Shown piece after piece: positions 35,141-45,718 of a stretch of 64,000 nucleotides of DNA. The position numbers and the translations under genes were made by a program. Below the pieces are notes generated by a model. It made no database searches and was not told the DNA's origin. It saw only the letters and a list, made by a program, of their open reading frames with translations. The stretch comes from Chamaecyparis obtusa (Eukaryota; Streptophyta; Pinopsida; Cupressales; Cupressaceae). Every line of letters begins with the position of its first letter. The stretch's first letter is position 1. The stretch lies in contig BSBK01008425.1 of NCBI GenBank assembly GCA_027943335.1, forward strand, positions 672,001-736,000, in the 5' to 3' direction.

Positions 35141-36622
35141 TTGAGAAAATTGGTCTGGTAAGTGCTATATCAAAGTTTTTCAAAGGAAAATATGACCAAA
35201 TAAAGGCCAAGTTAGCTATGTTTGATAGGGACTACAGTAGGTACTTGCCTTCAATATATGGTGATGATGGAAAGGTATTCAGTATAGATGAGTGGAAGGC
35301 ATCAATGGATTAGCTGGTAATTAAACATGATTCTTTCCTTAATGGTGATAGTACCCTAGACTTGGAAGGGTGTAATAGTATAATTGATAGTTTGTTTAAA
35401 GTTGAGGGTGACTGCATATAGTTTGTGGTAGAAGAAAAGGCAATAATTGATTCTATGTGGGACCAAAAAATCAAATCACTATAGGAACTACAGGCTTATA
35501 GTTGGCCTTCTGATGATGATGTGGCAGCCTGGGACAAATTGACAAAGAGGAAAAAGAAGAAGCCAACTATCCTTGTGTTAGAAGAAGAATAAGAGTAGAG
35601 CACACATGGCACCTGATCCATAATTTGAGGGAGAGTATGTTTCAAACATAGGATGATGTAAGTTAGCTTGTAATGGCAGTCATCATTCATGTAACAAATC
35701 AAGATAACTGCTTTGAAATATCTCCAGACAAAGGTGCCACCTGTGAAGATGTTAGTAGTTGTGAACTACTTTCTGTTACTCTAATCACTGTCTTTGGTTT
35801 GTACTTTTTGTCTTTTGTGCAATTTGATTTCCTAGCCATCCGAAGCTTGTTGCATCCTTTCGAGGATTCCAAGATGGCTGTTGGTATTTATAGAAAGTTA
35901 TTTCTCCTTTTGTGTGGTAGAACTTTTGTAAAGCAAACTGAATATAGAATCGAACTTCTTTGAAATTTTGTTGAAATTGTAATGGATAAATCTGAGAATT
36001 AATACAAATATAATGAAGTTCCATTGCTATCTCTAGTTGTCTTCATGTATGGATTCTTTTGAATTTCTTATGCATTAATTAGTAAGGCTTTTTAGTGTAT
36101 TGTTCACAAGGTGAATATAGGGGTTAAACTCAAGTTTCTCTCAAGGAGAGAATAAATCTTCAGGGAGGTCTCTAGGATTTGAATTTCTATGCATGAATTT
36201 GATGGTAGGGTTGGGAATTGGGAGAATAAATTGTTAGGCAATATATTTGAATTTTAGTATCTTTGTGTTAATAGGATTCTGTAGATGTTCAGTTTTGACT
36301 CAAGCCCAATGAATAAGGCATTGGTTTTGGTTTGATTTACATTTGTTCACCATCATTTTATCAAGTATTTACCTCCACTTACTTTTGTTGTATGTCTTTG
36401 AGTTGATACATTTATGTCAAGTGCATAGATGTCTATTCTGATGCTTTAAAGAAGCTTTTAAGAAGGTAAACCAGCCTGAGTTTTATACTCGAAGTGAAGA
36501 AGGTTTTACAACCTTAATACCTTAGTGCTTGCATTTTTTTAGATACATCTATTGGGATTATTGGAGTTATAGTTTACAAGATTTTATGAATCTTAAATCA
36601 TATACAGATCTGAGGACTAACA
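35141..36622 (+). repeat. G2 5' LTR, truncated, containing the tail of the extra ORF
   Basis: The sequence matches 47649-49132 nearly base for base to ...CTGAGGACTAACA, followed by a primer site, so it is a 5' LTR. The first ~470 bases encode the same [14 protein letters not shown] protein tail as the 3' copy. A promoter-like block lies at 35834-35892: inverted repeat AGCCATC/GATGGCT, then TATTTATA. Either the LTR really contains the extra ORF, or this is the remnant of an upstream tandem element sharing the LTR; the S1 comparison favours the first. Confidence 0.72.
35834..35892 (+). promoter_or_regulatory. G2 LTR promoter block (inverted repeat plus TATA)
   Basis: AGCCATC at 35834-35840 pairs with GATGGCT at 35873-35879 across a 32-base gap, and TATTTATA follows at 35885-35892. 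The 3' LTR has the same layout at 48344-48402 with one arm changed (GATGGTT). The solo LTR S1 keeps the pairing with both arms changed. The TATA box is a likely start of U3-driven transcription (inference). Confidence 0.55.
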
Positions 36623-36626
36623 AAAA

Positions 36627-36644
36627 TGGCCACTCTACTGGGGA
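36627..36644 (+). other. G2 primer binding site
   Basis: TGGCCACTCTACTGGGGA lies four bases after the LTR end. It resembles the TGGCGACTC..CTGGGGA site of Ogre-type elements, which pairs with a tRNA-Arg. It differs from the iMet site of every copia-type element in this window. Confidence 0.68.
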
Positions 36645-36828
36645 GTTTTTCTGTTTAAGAAAAATAGTGCACAATGGATAGGTTAGGGTTTTGCTAAATG
36701 TCTATTGATTGTGCTATAGACCAATTATTATTTTTATATTCCCATTTTTTTGTGGGTGGTGACTCTAAGTTCTAAATTTACCAGTGTCTAGTAATCCTGA
36801 TAAAGGTTGATAATATCATGGCAATATC

Positions 36829-39075
36829 ATGAGTAGACAAAGGCTTACTAGGTCATTTTTTAGAGATCATCCAGAAAGTAATATGGAAGAACTCCATACA
36901 CCTAGCTGAAAATAATGGTTTAGAAGAGGTGCCTATGATCCTAGTTCTCCTAGAACCTCTAAGAATCGAGTTCCCATATCCATTCCTCATGAACCTTCCT
37001 CTTCTTTTGATGACCCAGAGGTTATTGGAAATAAGAAACCCAATGCTACTAATCCTTCTCAAGAAGAAGAGACCATAGAAGTAGGTTTTTTCCTTGCAAG
37101 AGAAACCCTAGATTTACCAAGAGAGACTTTTGTAATAGAAACTAATACCTATGATTCTGAGAAGTTAAGGGAAGAAGTGATAGCCTTGAGGGAGAAAGAA
37201 CATGAACAATTGGCTGAAATTGCCAATAGAATGAAGATACGGGAGGAGAAGACTTAGGAATTGCTCATGGAAAGACAAGAGCTCCTTAGGAAAATGAATC
37301 AAAATGAAATCCAGGCCAAAATTTTAAGTCAAGATGTCCAAGGTTTAGACCATGAGTTTTTTGGTGACATGGGTGCCTTGAAAAAACAAGCTGATGATAG
37401 TAAAGTAGATCCTCAGAAAGATGAATTTGTTGGATCTGGTCATGTCCTTAGACAATTGCATCCATTAGAGGTTAAGAGGAATGAGGAACTCAAAAATGCC
37501 CCTAAGGATGTCTCTGATAAGGGAACACAAAAAATGGTTGGTGTAACTATTAATGAACCTAAAAGGGTTATCCCTCATAACACTATTTCTCAAGCAAATA
37601 TGGAATTGGAAAGGGCTAGAAAGGCTAAGGAAGATTTAGCTCTCTAGCTTGAGAAGTTAGAATTGGAAGCTATGGCTAATGAAATGAAAAAGAAGATAGC
37701 CTTCTTGCGTGTAAATTTGAATTCGACTGCTAGTAGCTCAGCCCCTAATACTTCAGGAACAATTCCTACTATTCTGTCGTGTAATGCATTATTTAACCCA
37801 CAAGTTTCAAATGTCAAACAAAATGTATCTGTGCCAATTATGAACACAAATCCTACTGTCTAGTTGACCAATAATCCAAATGGGAGTGTACCTTGTCAGA
37901 ATATTGGAGGAACCCAAGTCCCACCTAATTTCTAGAGGAGGCCTGTTCATTTAGATAGATATAGGCCCTTGTTATTTGATGGTATCCCTTATCAACCCAA
38001 CATTATTCCAAATGGAATTAGAGAAAAAATTCATAAGTTCACTGGGAATAATGTTGTTACATGTGAAGAGCATCTTAAATTCTTTTCAGATAAAATTAAT
38101 GACTATGAGATTGAGCATGAAGATGTTGTGATAAAACTTTTTGTTCAATCACTCACTGAAGATGCTAGGTATTGGTATAGGGGTTTGCTTGAAAATAGTG
38201 TTACGTCATGGGATGAGTTTGTTAGATGTTTCAAAGAATAATATGTAGAACATGTGAATTCTAGTTACATGCTCAATGAGTTTAATAATATCAAAAAACA
38301 TTACAATGAGAGCATGTTAGAGTTTAATGGTAGGTTTCAAAAGGCAATGTATAAATTGTTCCAAGTCTTGAGGTTAGATGATGCAGTTTTTTTGACTACT
38401 TATTTCAATTCTATGGATGGTAAAATGTCTTATCTTCTGAGAGATAAAAATCCTCATACCCTAAGGGATGCCTTTAAATTATCCATAAACATTGAAAGTA
38501 ACCGGAAGGCATCTGGTCAATTATATAAGAGGGATGAGGGTAGACTGTGGAAGGAAGCAAAGCCACAACTTACAAGGCCATCCAAGGATGATGATAAAAT
38601 GGACAAGGGAATTGGTATTACTAAAGACTTCCCAACAAAGCTTGAAAGAGGTGGTAGAAATTTTCAAGATGCAAGACCACCTTATCAGAGGTAGGATAGA
38701 CTCCCCAATTTATGAGATATGCCCTATAAAACAAATTGGAAAGATGGGAGGCCTGTCCCTGATAACAATGAACCCCAAAAGGGAAGAGATACACCAGATC
38801 CTTTGAAGAAAAATATAGCACATAATGTGGAAAATACCCCTTGGTGTTTGGCTTGTAATATGCCTCATTCACCTTTCCAATGTGTTGTGGCTTAGGCCCT
38901 GGGAGAAGAGCCAAATGATTCATATGCATGACATTATGAAGAAATTGAAAAGCTTGCTATTAACATGTTTACTACTAAAATAATGGGGGATCTCTTGTCT
39001 TTAGATGATGAAGAGATCTACCTAGATGTTGATCATAAAAGGAATTTTTCTCTGGTTGTGAACAATAAGTATTTA
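36829..39075 (+). pseudogene. G2 gag
   Basis: The first in-frame ATG after the primer site is at 36829. The frame continues, with stops, through a long Glu/Lys-rich coiled region (37100-37700). A Retrotrans_gag capsid domain follows (about 37990-38480: F-V-Q-S-L-T-x-D-A-R-Y-W-Y, W-D-E-F-V-R-C-F, L-R-D-A-F-K-L). After a basic linker there is a short zinc-knuckle-like C-L-A-C...H...C near 38845. The frame then shifts by one base near 39065-39080 into the pol frame; whether this is an indel or a natural gag-pol shift cannot be told from one copy. Confidence 0.78.
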
Positions 39076-39080
39076 CTCAC

Positions 39081-40140
39081 TCTGATCATGAAGAATTTAA
39101 TAGTGACAGATACAAAGAAAATATGGTAGAGTTAGGGTCAGATGAGAAACAATGGAGAAAGCCCAGTGAAGAGGAGATCAGAACTTTAACTATGGCTACT
39201 ATAACACAACCTAAATCTTCATACAATTTAAGGAATAGGAGGGTGGATATTGATCAAGGAGTCCCTAGATCAGTATTTGTTAAGGATAACCTTCAAAATA
39301 AGGATTCCCCAAAACCTAATATTGTAAATAATAAGAAGGAAGGGCTTGTAACTGAAAAGAAAAAGAATGAGGACGTTGTTGTTGACAAGGGTAAAAATAA
39401 AATTGGTACGCCTAAAGATTACCTTGATATTTCTGTAGATCCCCCCACCTTTGATATGAGACATGCCCTATCCCAAATGAAGGTTTCCATCCCTTTACTT
39501 GAAATGCTGAAAATTGAAGAGCATAAGACAATAGCATTGGCTCTTATAAGTGAACAAGGAGTAACTCCTGCCATGCATTAGAAGGGAAATTCAGTAGAAG
39601 GGCCTATTTCAATTGATAACATCTTTGATGTATGTGTTGGAAATATTGTGACACAAGAGCCTTCATCTATTGACCCGTTCTATGTTACATTGATAGTGAA
39701 TAATTTCCTACTAAAAAATTATATGATTGATTCTGGTGCTGCTACAACTGTGATGCCTTATCATGTAATGAAAGAGCTAGGACTAAAAGTTGATACCTCT
39801 AATGGTAGATGCTATGGTATGGATAATAGGGTAGTGCCTGTTGTAGGAACCCTAGTGGGAATTGAAGTGTAAATTGCTACATTCCCAAAGGCCACATACA
39901 AAATGGATGTGGTGGTGGTTGATACAAAGCCTCATTATGGCATGCTACTATCAAGACATTGGGCTATAGTAGTCGGTGGAAAGTTTCAACTAGATCTATC
40001 ATATGCTACTATCCCAGTTAATGGGTCTGAAGTAAAACTGTATAGAGAACCCCGTTCTTTAGTTATGGTTGAAAAGGTTGCACCAAAAGACTTGAATTGC
40101 TTTGTGGACATTGACATGAGTAATTTCATGATTGAATAGA
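39081..40140 (+). pseudogene. G2 protease region
   Basis: A ~170-codon linker precedes the protease, whose active site is intact: M-I-D-S-G-A-A-T-T-V-M-P at about 39724. A Y-G-M-L-L-S-R-H-W segment near 39935 stands where the [IL]-L-G-R-x-W motif is expected. Stops are at 39579 (TAG), 39870 (TAA) and 40137 (TAG). It would cleave the Gag-Pol precursor. Confidence 0.8.
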
Positions 40141-40151
40141 TAGTGCATTAG

Positions 40152-40660
40152 ATGAAGAACATAGATCCAATAGTGGATGAGTTAGCATTGCAGCAAAATG
40201 GACTTTGGAAAATGTTCTTTGATGGTGGATGCTCCAAGGAAGGATCAAGGGCTAGTTTTGTTTTCATTTCCCCATCAGGTATTACATTTAAGTACTCTTT
40301 CTTGTTGACTTTTGAATGTACTGATAATACTGCTGAATATGAGGCTCTAATACTGGGATTAGATGTTACTATAAATCATGGTATCAAATGTTTAAAGGTC
40401 CATGGTGATTCCCAATTAATTATAGCTCAAGTAAGATCTAAGTATGATGCCAAGGATGACAGATTGAAATTGTAAAAACATGTTGCCTGGGATAGACTAG
40501 AATTCTTTGAGGCTTTCAATCTCATTTGGGTAGAAAGATTCAATAATATCACGGTAGATTTTCTTGCCAATGTTGCCCTTAAAAATGATGATGTTACCCT
40601 TACTGGCGTGTCTATGTTAGAAATCAAGAGTAGACCTGCAGTGCCTGATAATGTTTACAA
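40152..40660 (+). pseudogene. G2 archaeal-type RNase H (second RNase H), upstream of RT
   Basis: This domain has the aRNH pattern: M-F-F-D-G-G-C-S (first Asp) near 40215, N-T-A-E-Y-E-A-L-I-L-G-L (Glu) near 40330, V-H-G-D-S-Q-L-I (Asp) near 40400, and T-V-D-F-L-A-N-V-A (last Asp) near 40555. All four acidic positions are present. One TAA (40473) interrupts it. The Tat branch is known for a second RNase H of this type, as I know it usually between the native RNase H and integrase; here it is between protease and RT. The domain at 41940-42360 is the ordinary gypsy RNase H. Confidence 0.82.
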
Positions 40661-41900
40661 CTAGCAAGTTTTTGAGGATGCTTTTGACATCCTTAGGTTT
40701 CTTCAAGGTCTAGATCAGTATGATGGACAAAAAATAGATTTTAATGAAGCATAGCAATGTGTTGAGGGAAAAGATTGTATTATGGGAAATGAGATAGTGC
40801 AATTGCCTTCAAATCACATACCAAAGGGGTTAGTGGAGTTATAAGGAATGTTCAAAATAAATGATGGTTAATTGTCTCAAAAATCTAACACTAAAATGTA
40901 AGACGTAGAAGAAATAAACTTAGGATCTGAAACTTCCCCTCAGATGGTGTATATTGGAAAAAGATTAAGTAGAGAAGTCAGAGGAAATTTGAAAAGACTA
41001 TTGAAGAGATATAAGCATGTATTTGCTTGGTCCTATGATGACCTTAAAGCATATAGAGCTGATTTATTTCTACATGAAATCCCTCTGAAGGAAGAAACCA
41101 AGCCATTCAGGTAGAAACATAGACCTATCAACCCTTTATTAGAAACAAAGATGCAGGCTGAACTGACAAAATTGAGAGATGCTAGTATCATTGAGCCTAT
41201 TAGGCACTCTTCCTAGGTTTCTAAACTTGTACTAGTGAGGAAAAAGAATGGTGACATTAGACTCTATGTTGACTTCATAAATTTAAATGTGGCATCACTT
41301 AAGGACAATTATGGATTGCCTAACATGGAGGCTATGCTACACATGGTAACTGGTTGTGAGGTCTTGTCAATGATGGATGGTTTCTTAGGTTATAATCAAG
41401 TGCTGGTCAAATAATCAAAACAATTTAAGACAACATTCACAACCCCATGGGGAACATATGTATATGTTCGCATGCCTTTTGGTTTAAAAAATGTTGGAGC
41501 AAATTTTCAAAGGGCAATGGATGTTGCTTTTAAAGAGTTGATTGATGTCCTTATGGTTGTGTATTAGGATGATCTTAATGCTTATTCTAAAAGGGTTGAA
41601 GACCATTGTTGTCATCTGGAAAAGGTCATTGTCAAAGCCCTAGAATTTGGTATTTCCCTAAATCCAAAAAAATGTCAATTTGTTGTGATAGAGGGGAAGT
41701 TGCTCGAACATATAGTGTCAAAAGAAGGAGTCAGGATTGATCCTAAAAGAGTAGAGGCAATCAAGAAGGTTCCTCAACCAAAAAATATAAAGGGTGTACA
41801 ATCTTTCTTAAGGAAGATTAATTTTGTCAAGAGATTTATTGCTAATTTTGCAGAATTGGTGAAGCCTATAGTCAAACTTCTGAAAAAGGATGTGAAGTTT
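40661..41900 (+). pseudogene. G2 reverse transcriptase
   Basis: After a poorly conserved linker (stops at ~40663, ~40752, ~40842, ~40869, ~40899) the RT starts near 40970 with L-K-R-L-L-K-R-Y-K-H-V-F-A-W. Motifs: V-R-K-K-N-G-D-I-R-L near 41240, N-Y-G-L-P-N-M-E, M-D-G-F-L-G-Y-N-Q near 41375, F-G-L-K-N-V-G-A-N-F-Q-R near 41480, and Y-[stop]-D-D at 41562-41572. In the catalytic box the stop is TAG, one transition from CAG (Y-Q-D-D). Further stops at 41112, 41214 and 41412. The frame is otherwise continuous. Confidence 0.85.
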
Positions 41901-42506
41901 GATTGGAGCTATGAGGCTCAACAGGATTTTGAGAAAATTAAACAAGCAATCCAAGAAGCCCCTATTTTGGTGTCACCTAATTATTCAAAACCATTTTCTC
42001 TATTTTCCTTTGCATCTTTTCATACTATTGCAGCTATTCTATTACAAAAGGATGAAGAAGGATTTGAGCATCCTATTGCCTTTTTTAGTAAGTCACTAAA
42101 ATATACTGAGCTTAATTATGAGTTGATGGAGAAGTAGACATATGCACTAGTAAAGGAAGTTAAGGAATTAAGACCTTATTTGGTTTGTGCAACAGTAAAT
42201 GCATATGTTCCCCATGCAACAGTAAAAGACATTTTGACTCAAAGTGAGGTTCTTGGGAAGAGGTGTAAGTGGATCAATAGGATTCAAGAATTTGACATTG
42301 AACTCCACATAACCAAGCTTGTGAGAGGTTTGGGACTTGCTAAGCTGATGATAGAAGAAAACATGGATCTCATACAAGTGAATAGTGTTGTTTTCAATGA
42401 GGATACAATCATTAGTATTGAAATACAACCATGGTACAAAGATATTGTTTATTTTATCAAAAATGCTAAATGTCCATAGGAACTGAATGATAATCAAAGG
42501 AGAAGT
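41901..42506 (+). pseudogene. G2 native gypsy RNase H
   Basis: F-D-W-S-Y-E-A-Q-Q-D-F-E-K-I-K leads into the connection and P-F-S-L-F-S-F-A-S-F-H-T-I-A-A-I-L, where the catalytic Asp is lost (S-F-A-S for D-A-S). Then come H-P-I-A-F-F-S-K-S-L, E-L-N-Y-E-L-M-E-K and a decayed V-P-H-A-T-V-K-D-I-L. Stops at 42135 (TAG) and 42477 (TAG). The loss of its Asp contrasts with the conserved acidic set of the upstream aRNH; the sequence cannot show whether that happened before or after transposition ceased. Confidence 0.8.
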
Positions 42507-43688
42507 TTGAGATTGCAAGCCCAAAGGTATGTATTAATCCAAGGTGATTTGTATTGGAAAGATAATGATGGAATTCTACTGTTTTGTTTAGACAAACACC
42601 AATCAGAAAAGGTATTGAAAGAAATGCACTCCGGATTGTGTGGAAGACATCATTCTGCTCAGTCCATAGCTCATAAGATTTTGAGGGCAGGATACTATTG
42701 GCCTTTGTTGTTCAAAGATACTAATTCTTTTGTTAGAAAGTGTGAGCCATGTCAAATATTTTCCAAGAAACTAAAATTCTCAGGTGTATTATTGTTGAAC
42801 CCTATTGTTGCAGAAGCTCCTTTTGCAATGTGGGGTATGGACTTTATTGGGGAATTTTTTGAGAAATCTAGTGGGGGGCATAGTTGGATTTTGGTTGCTA
42901 CTGATTATTTCACTGAATGGATTGAAGCAATTCCAACTAAAAAAGAAACTAGTGCTATTGTAATTTAATTCTTGATGAACAATTTAATCACTAGATTTGG
43001 TGTTCCTATCAAATTGGTTGTAGATAATGCCATGAGTTTCAGATCTCAAGAAATTACTAATTTTTGTTTAGATATGGGAATAATTTTTTCTTATTCATCC
43101 CCTTACCACCCACAAGAAAATGGGTAGGCTGAATCCAGTAATAAGAGTATCCTACAAATTTTGAAGAAAACTATGGAAAAGAATAAAAGGAGCTGACATG
43201 TAAAATTGAAATTAGCATTGTGGGCTGATAAGATTGTTGAGAAAAGGGCTACAGGGAAGTCCCCTTTTGAGATGGTGTATGGTGTGAAATCAAGATTACC
43301 AATAAAAAACTTCTTACCAATAGACAAATTCATGCAGGAAGAAGGTATGAAAATCAGTGATCCATTGCAAGACAAAATGATTCAGTTGGTTGAATTGGAT
43401 GTGATCAGAAGGGAAGGACAAAAGGAAAATGTGAAGTTGCAACAAAAAATGAAATATCTTTTTGATAAAAGAGCAACTCTGAGAAAGTTCCAGCCTGGTG
43501 ACATGGTTCTTCAGTGGAATGCCAGGGCTAAAGACAAAGGGAAACACAAAAAATTTGAGTCTTTGTGGATAGGCCCTTTTATCATTCATCAAACTCATGG
43601 CAAGGATTCATATTTTTTGCAAACATTGGATGGTGAAGAATAGGAATTGCCAGTGCATGGACAATTCCTAAAGTTTTTCTTCAATTAA
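42507..43688 (+). pseudogene. G2 integrase
   Basis: HHCC zinc finger: H-S-G-L-C-G-R-H-H near 42627 and C-E-P-C near 42745. rve core: M-D-F-I-G near 42838 (Asp), V-V-D-N-A-M-S-F near 43020 (Asp), P-Y-H-P-Q-E-N-G-[stop]-A-E near 43105 with Glu retained. Stops at 42966 (TAA), 43125 (TAG) and 43194 (TGA for Trp). A C-terminal G-D-M-V-L and W-I-G-P-F-I module ends with L-P-V-H-G-Q-F-L-K-F-F-F-N and a stop at 43686. It joins element DNA to the host chromosome. Confidence 0.85.
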
Positions 43689-45718
43689 TTCTTTCTCCTT
43701 TCCATGCACAGTAGGTATGTATATATGTATAGGTGTGTTTGTTTTTGTTGTGTGTTCTTTTCTTGCTTTAGGTTAGGATTTTGTGGTCTACCTCCCAGAG
43801 ATTCATGGTTTCTTGTTGTGAACTTACTTTCAAGCATCCTCAGATAGAGCCACTATTGGATATATTTCTAGGTTTATGAGGTTTGCCATTCCAAATCCCA
43901 GTTTACTCCTTTTGCAAGTTTTATTCCTATGGTTTAGGTTTTCAAAGTTCATCAAATTTTCCATAACCAAGTTTGAAAACCCTTGCCTTAGGTTTTGTCC
44001 TTGAGAAAATATTGTTTCTTCATGTAAACCCTTAAGTTTTCCCTGATTCTTATGTTTCGTCATTACTTTTCAGCTCACTTAAGTTTTCCTTTTTGCACGT
44101 GCTCATTTTTCCTGGTCTTCATGGAATCATGCAATGTACTTCCCTATTCGTAAGTATTTTAGCAATTTGGAAATTGCGGTGAATCCTTTGGTTAAGCTTT
44201 CTTCAGTCATTGAATATCCCAGTTCATATCGTGGTTAAGTTTTCTTCCAATGATTCAATGACTGTGTAATCCCCTTTGTGCTTGATATCTAGTGGTTTCT
44301 CAAAGTCATTTGGCAACTCAGTGAGGTAGTTGTCTCTTGTTCTCTGGATTGGGTGGCTAACTTAATGACTTTCCAGCGATCCAGTGAATGTCATTGATTG
44401 TCTTTTCATCCAGTGGTCATGCTTTAATCTTGCAAGGACTGGTCCTACATAAAATTATCTAGCGATCTGGTGAATGAGTCTTGTTCTCATGATCTTTTAG
44501 TTTGGTGGCTCTGACAAAGAATTTTGGTGAAGGTTAGAAGCTTTCTCTTGTCGCTTAATCTCAAGAAAAGATGGTGGTGCCCTAAGTTATATAGCGACTT
44601 AGCGAGTGCAGTGTTCACGCGATCTCAGAATTAGTTAGTGAAGCTCCAAAGTATTCAGTGACTTGGTGAACAAAGCAGAGTAAAGTGTGTTTTCAATGGT
44701 CATTGATTCTCAAGAAAAAAGATGATAGTCAAAATTTTTAGGTGACTTAGCGATAGCTGTTGATTGTGTTCAAGATCAATGGTTAGCGCACAATCTCAAA
44801 AGGTAACATGTGGTGTGAAAAGTATTTAACAAATTGGAGGTAGATGTTATTCACTCATTCTTGAATTCTGACTGTGGTTATGAATTTCTTTTCAAGAATG
44901 CGAGATGGCCTTGTTCGCTGAATCACGAGGAGAAACTAGAGTTAAGCTTGGCTTTCTGAGAATAGGAGATCCTTGTGTTTGCTAGTTCTCTAGATGAAAG
45001 TTGAGTTAAGAAAAGGATTTTGAGAATTGGCAAAGTCTTCGGTCACTGAATCTCTGAGTTGGTTGGGTGCTTAGCGTGAGTTAAAAAATTTCCTTTGAAT
45101 CATTGATCATTTCTGGGATCAATGGTGGTCACGAGATCTCGATACAAATTGAGTTAAGAAATTATTTTGAGATTCTGCAAATGGCTTGGTCGCTAGATCT
45201 CCAAACTTAATCATGGGTTGGCATTTATTTTTGAGATCATGAGTTTCCTTTGTTCGCTAGATCTCCAAGTTGTGTCTGGTTAAGTTCTCAATGCCCTTAG
45301 TTCTTTTTTGAGCCATTGCAACATGGAAAGGGGTACTTTGTTGAGCTGGAGAAAAGTAGAAAGCTATCCAATCAGGTTTTAATGATGGATTTTGTCATTA
45401 ATTAAGGGTTTTTAATGCAAAAATCCATGATCACTTCTCTCACACCCTATTTTTGATTTTTTAAATCATCCTATCACCTTCTATACCATGGCTAGCTATG
45501 ATTTGAAGGTTGGTAGTGTGCAGAATTAAATAAAGAAGTGACTTAGGTTGGATTCGCTACAATTTGGCAATCATACACACGCAGATTCTTGAAGTATATA
45601 GTCAGGACCTCATTGCTTTCTATGCTCAAAGTTTTTCTAAAGTTGATTGTGAATTTTTCACATTGAGGCTATAGGAGTGAAGTTGCAGAGCTATAATATC
45701 TTCTTTCTCAATAGAATG
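43689..45718 (+). other. G2 spacer, probably U3 of a long 3' LTR
   Basis: Two kilobases without a plausible ORF. From ~44150 to 45300 short variants of TTAGCGACT, TCGCTGAATC and TTGGTGAA recur many times on both strands. A similar motif-rich block lies inside the solo LTR S1 (about 54840-55560), whose borders are fixed by a TSD. This suggests that the 3' LTR of G2 starts before 44150; I cannot fix its TG start. Confidence 0.55.
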
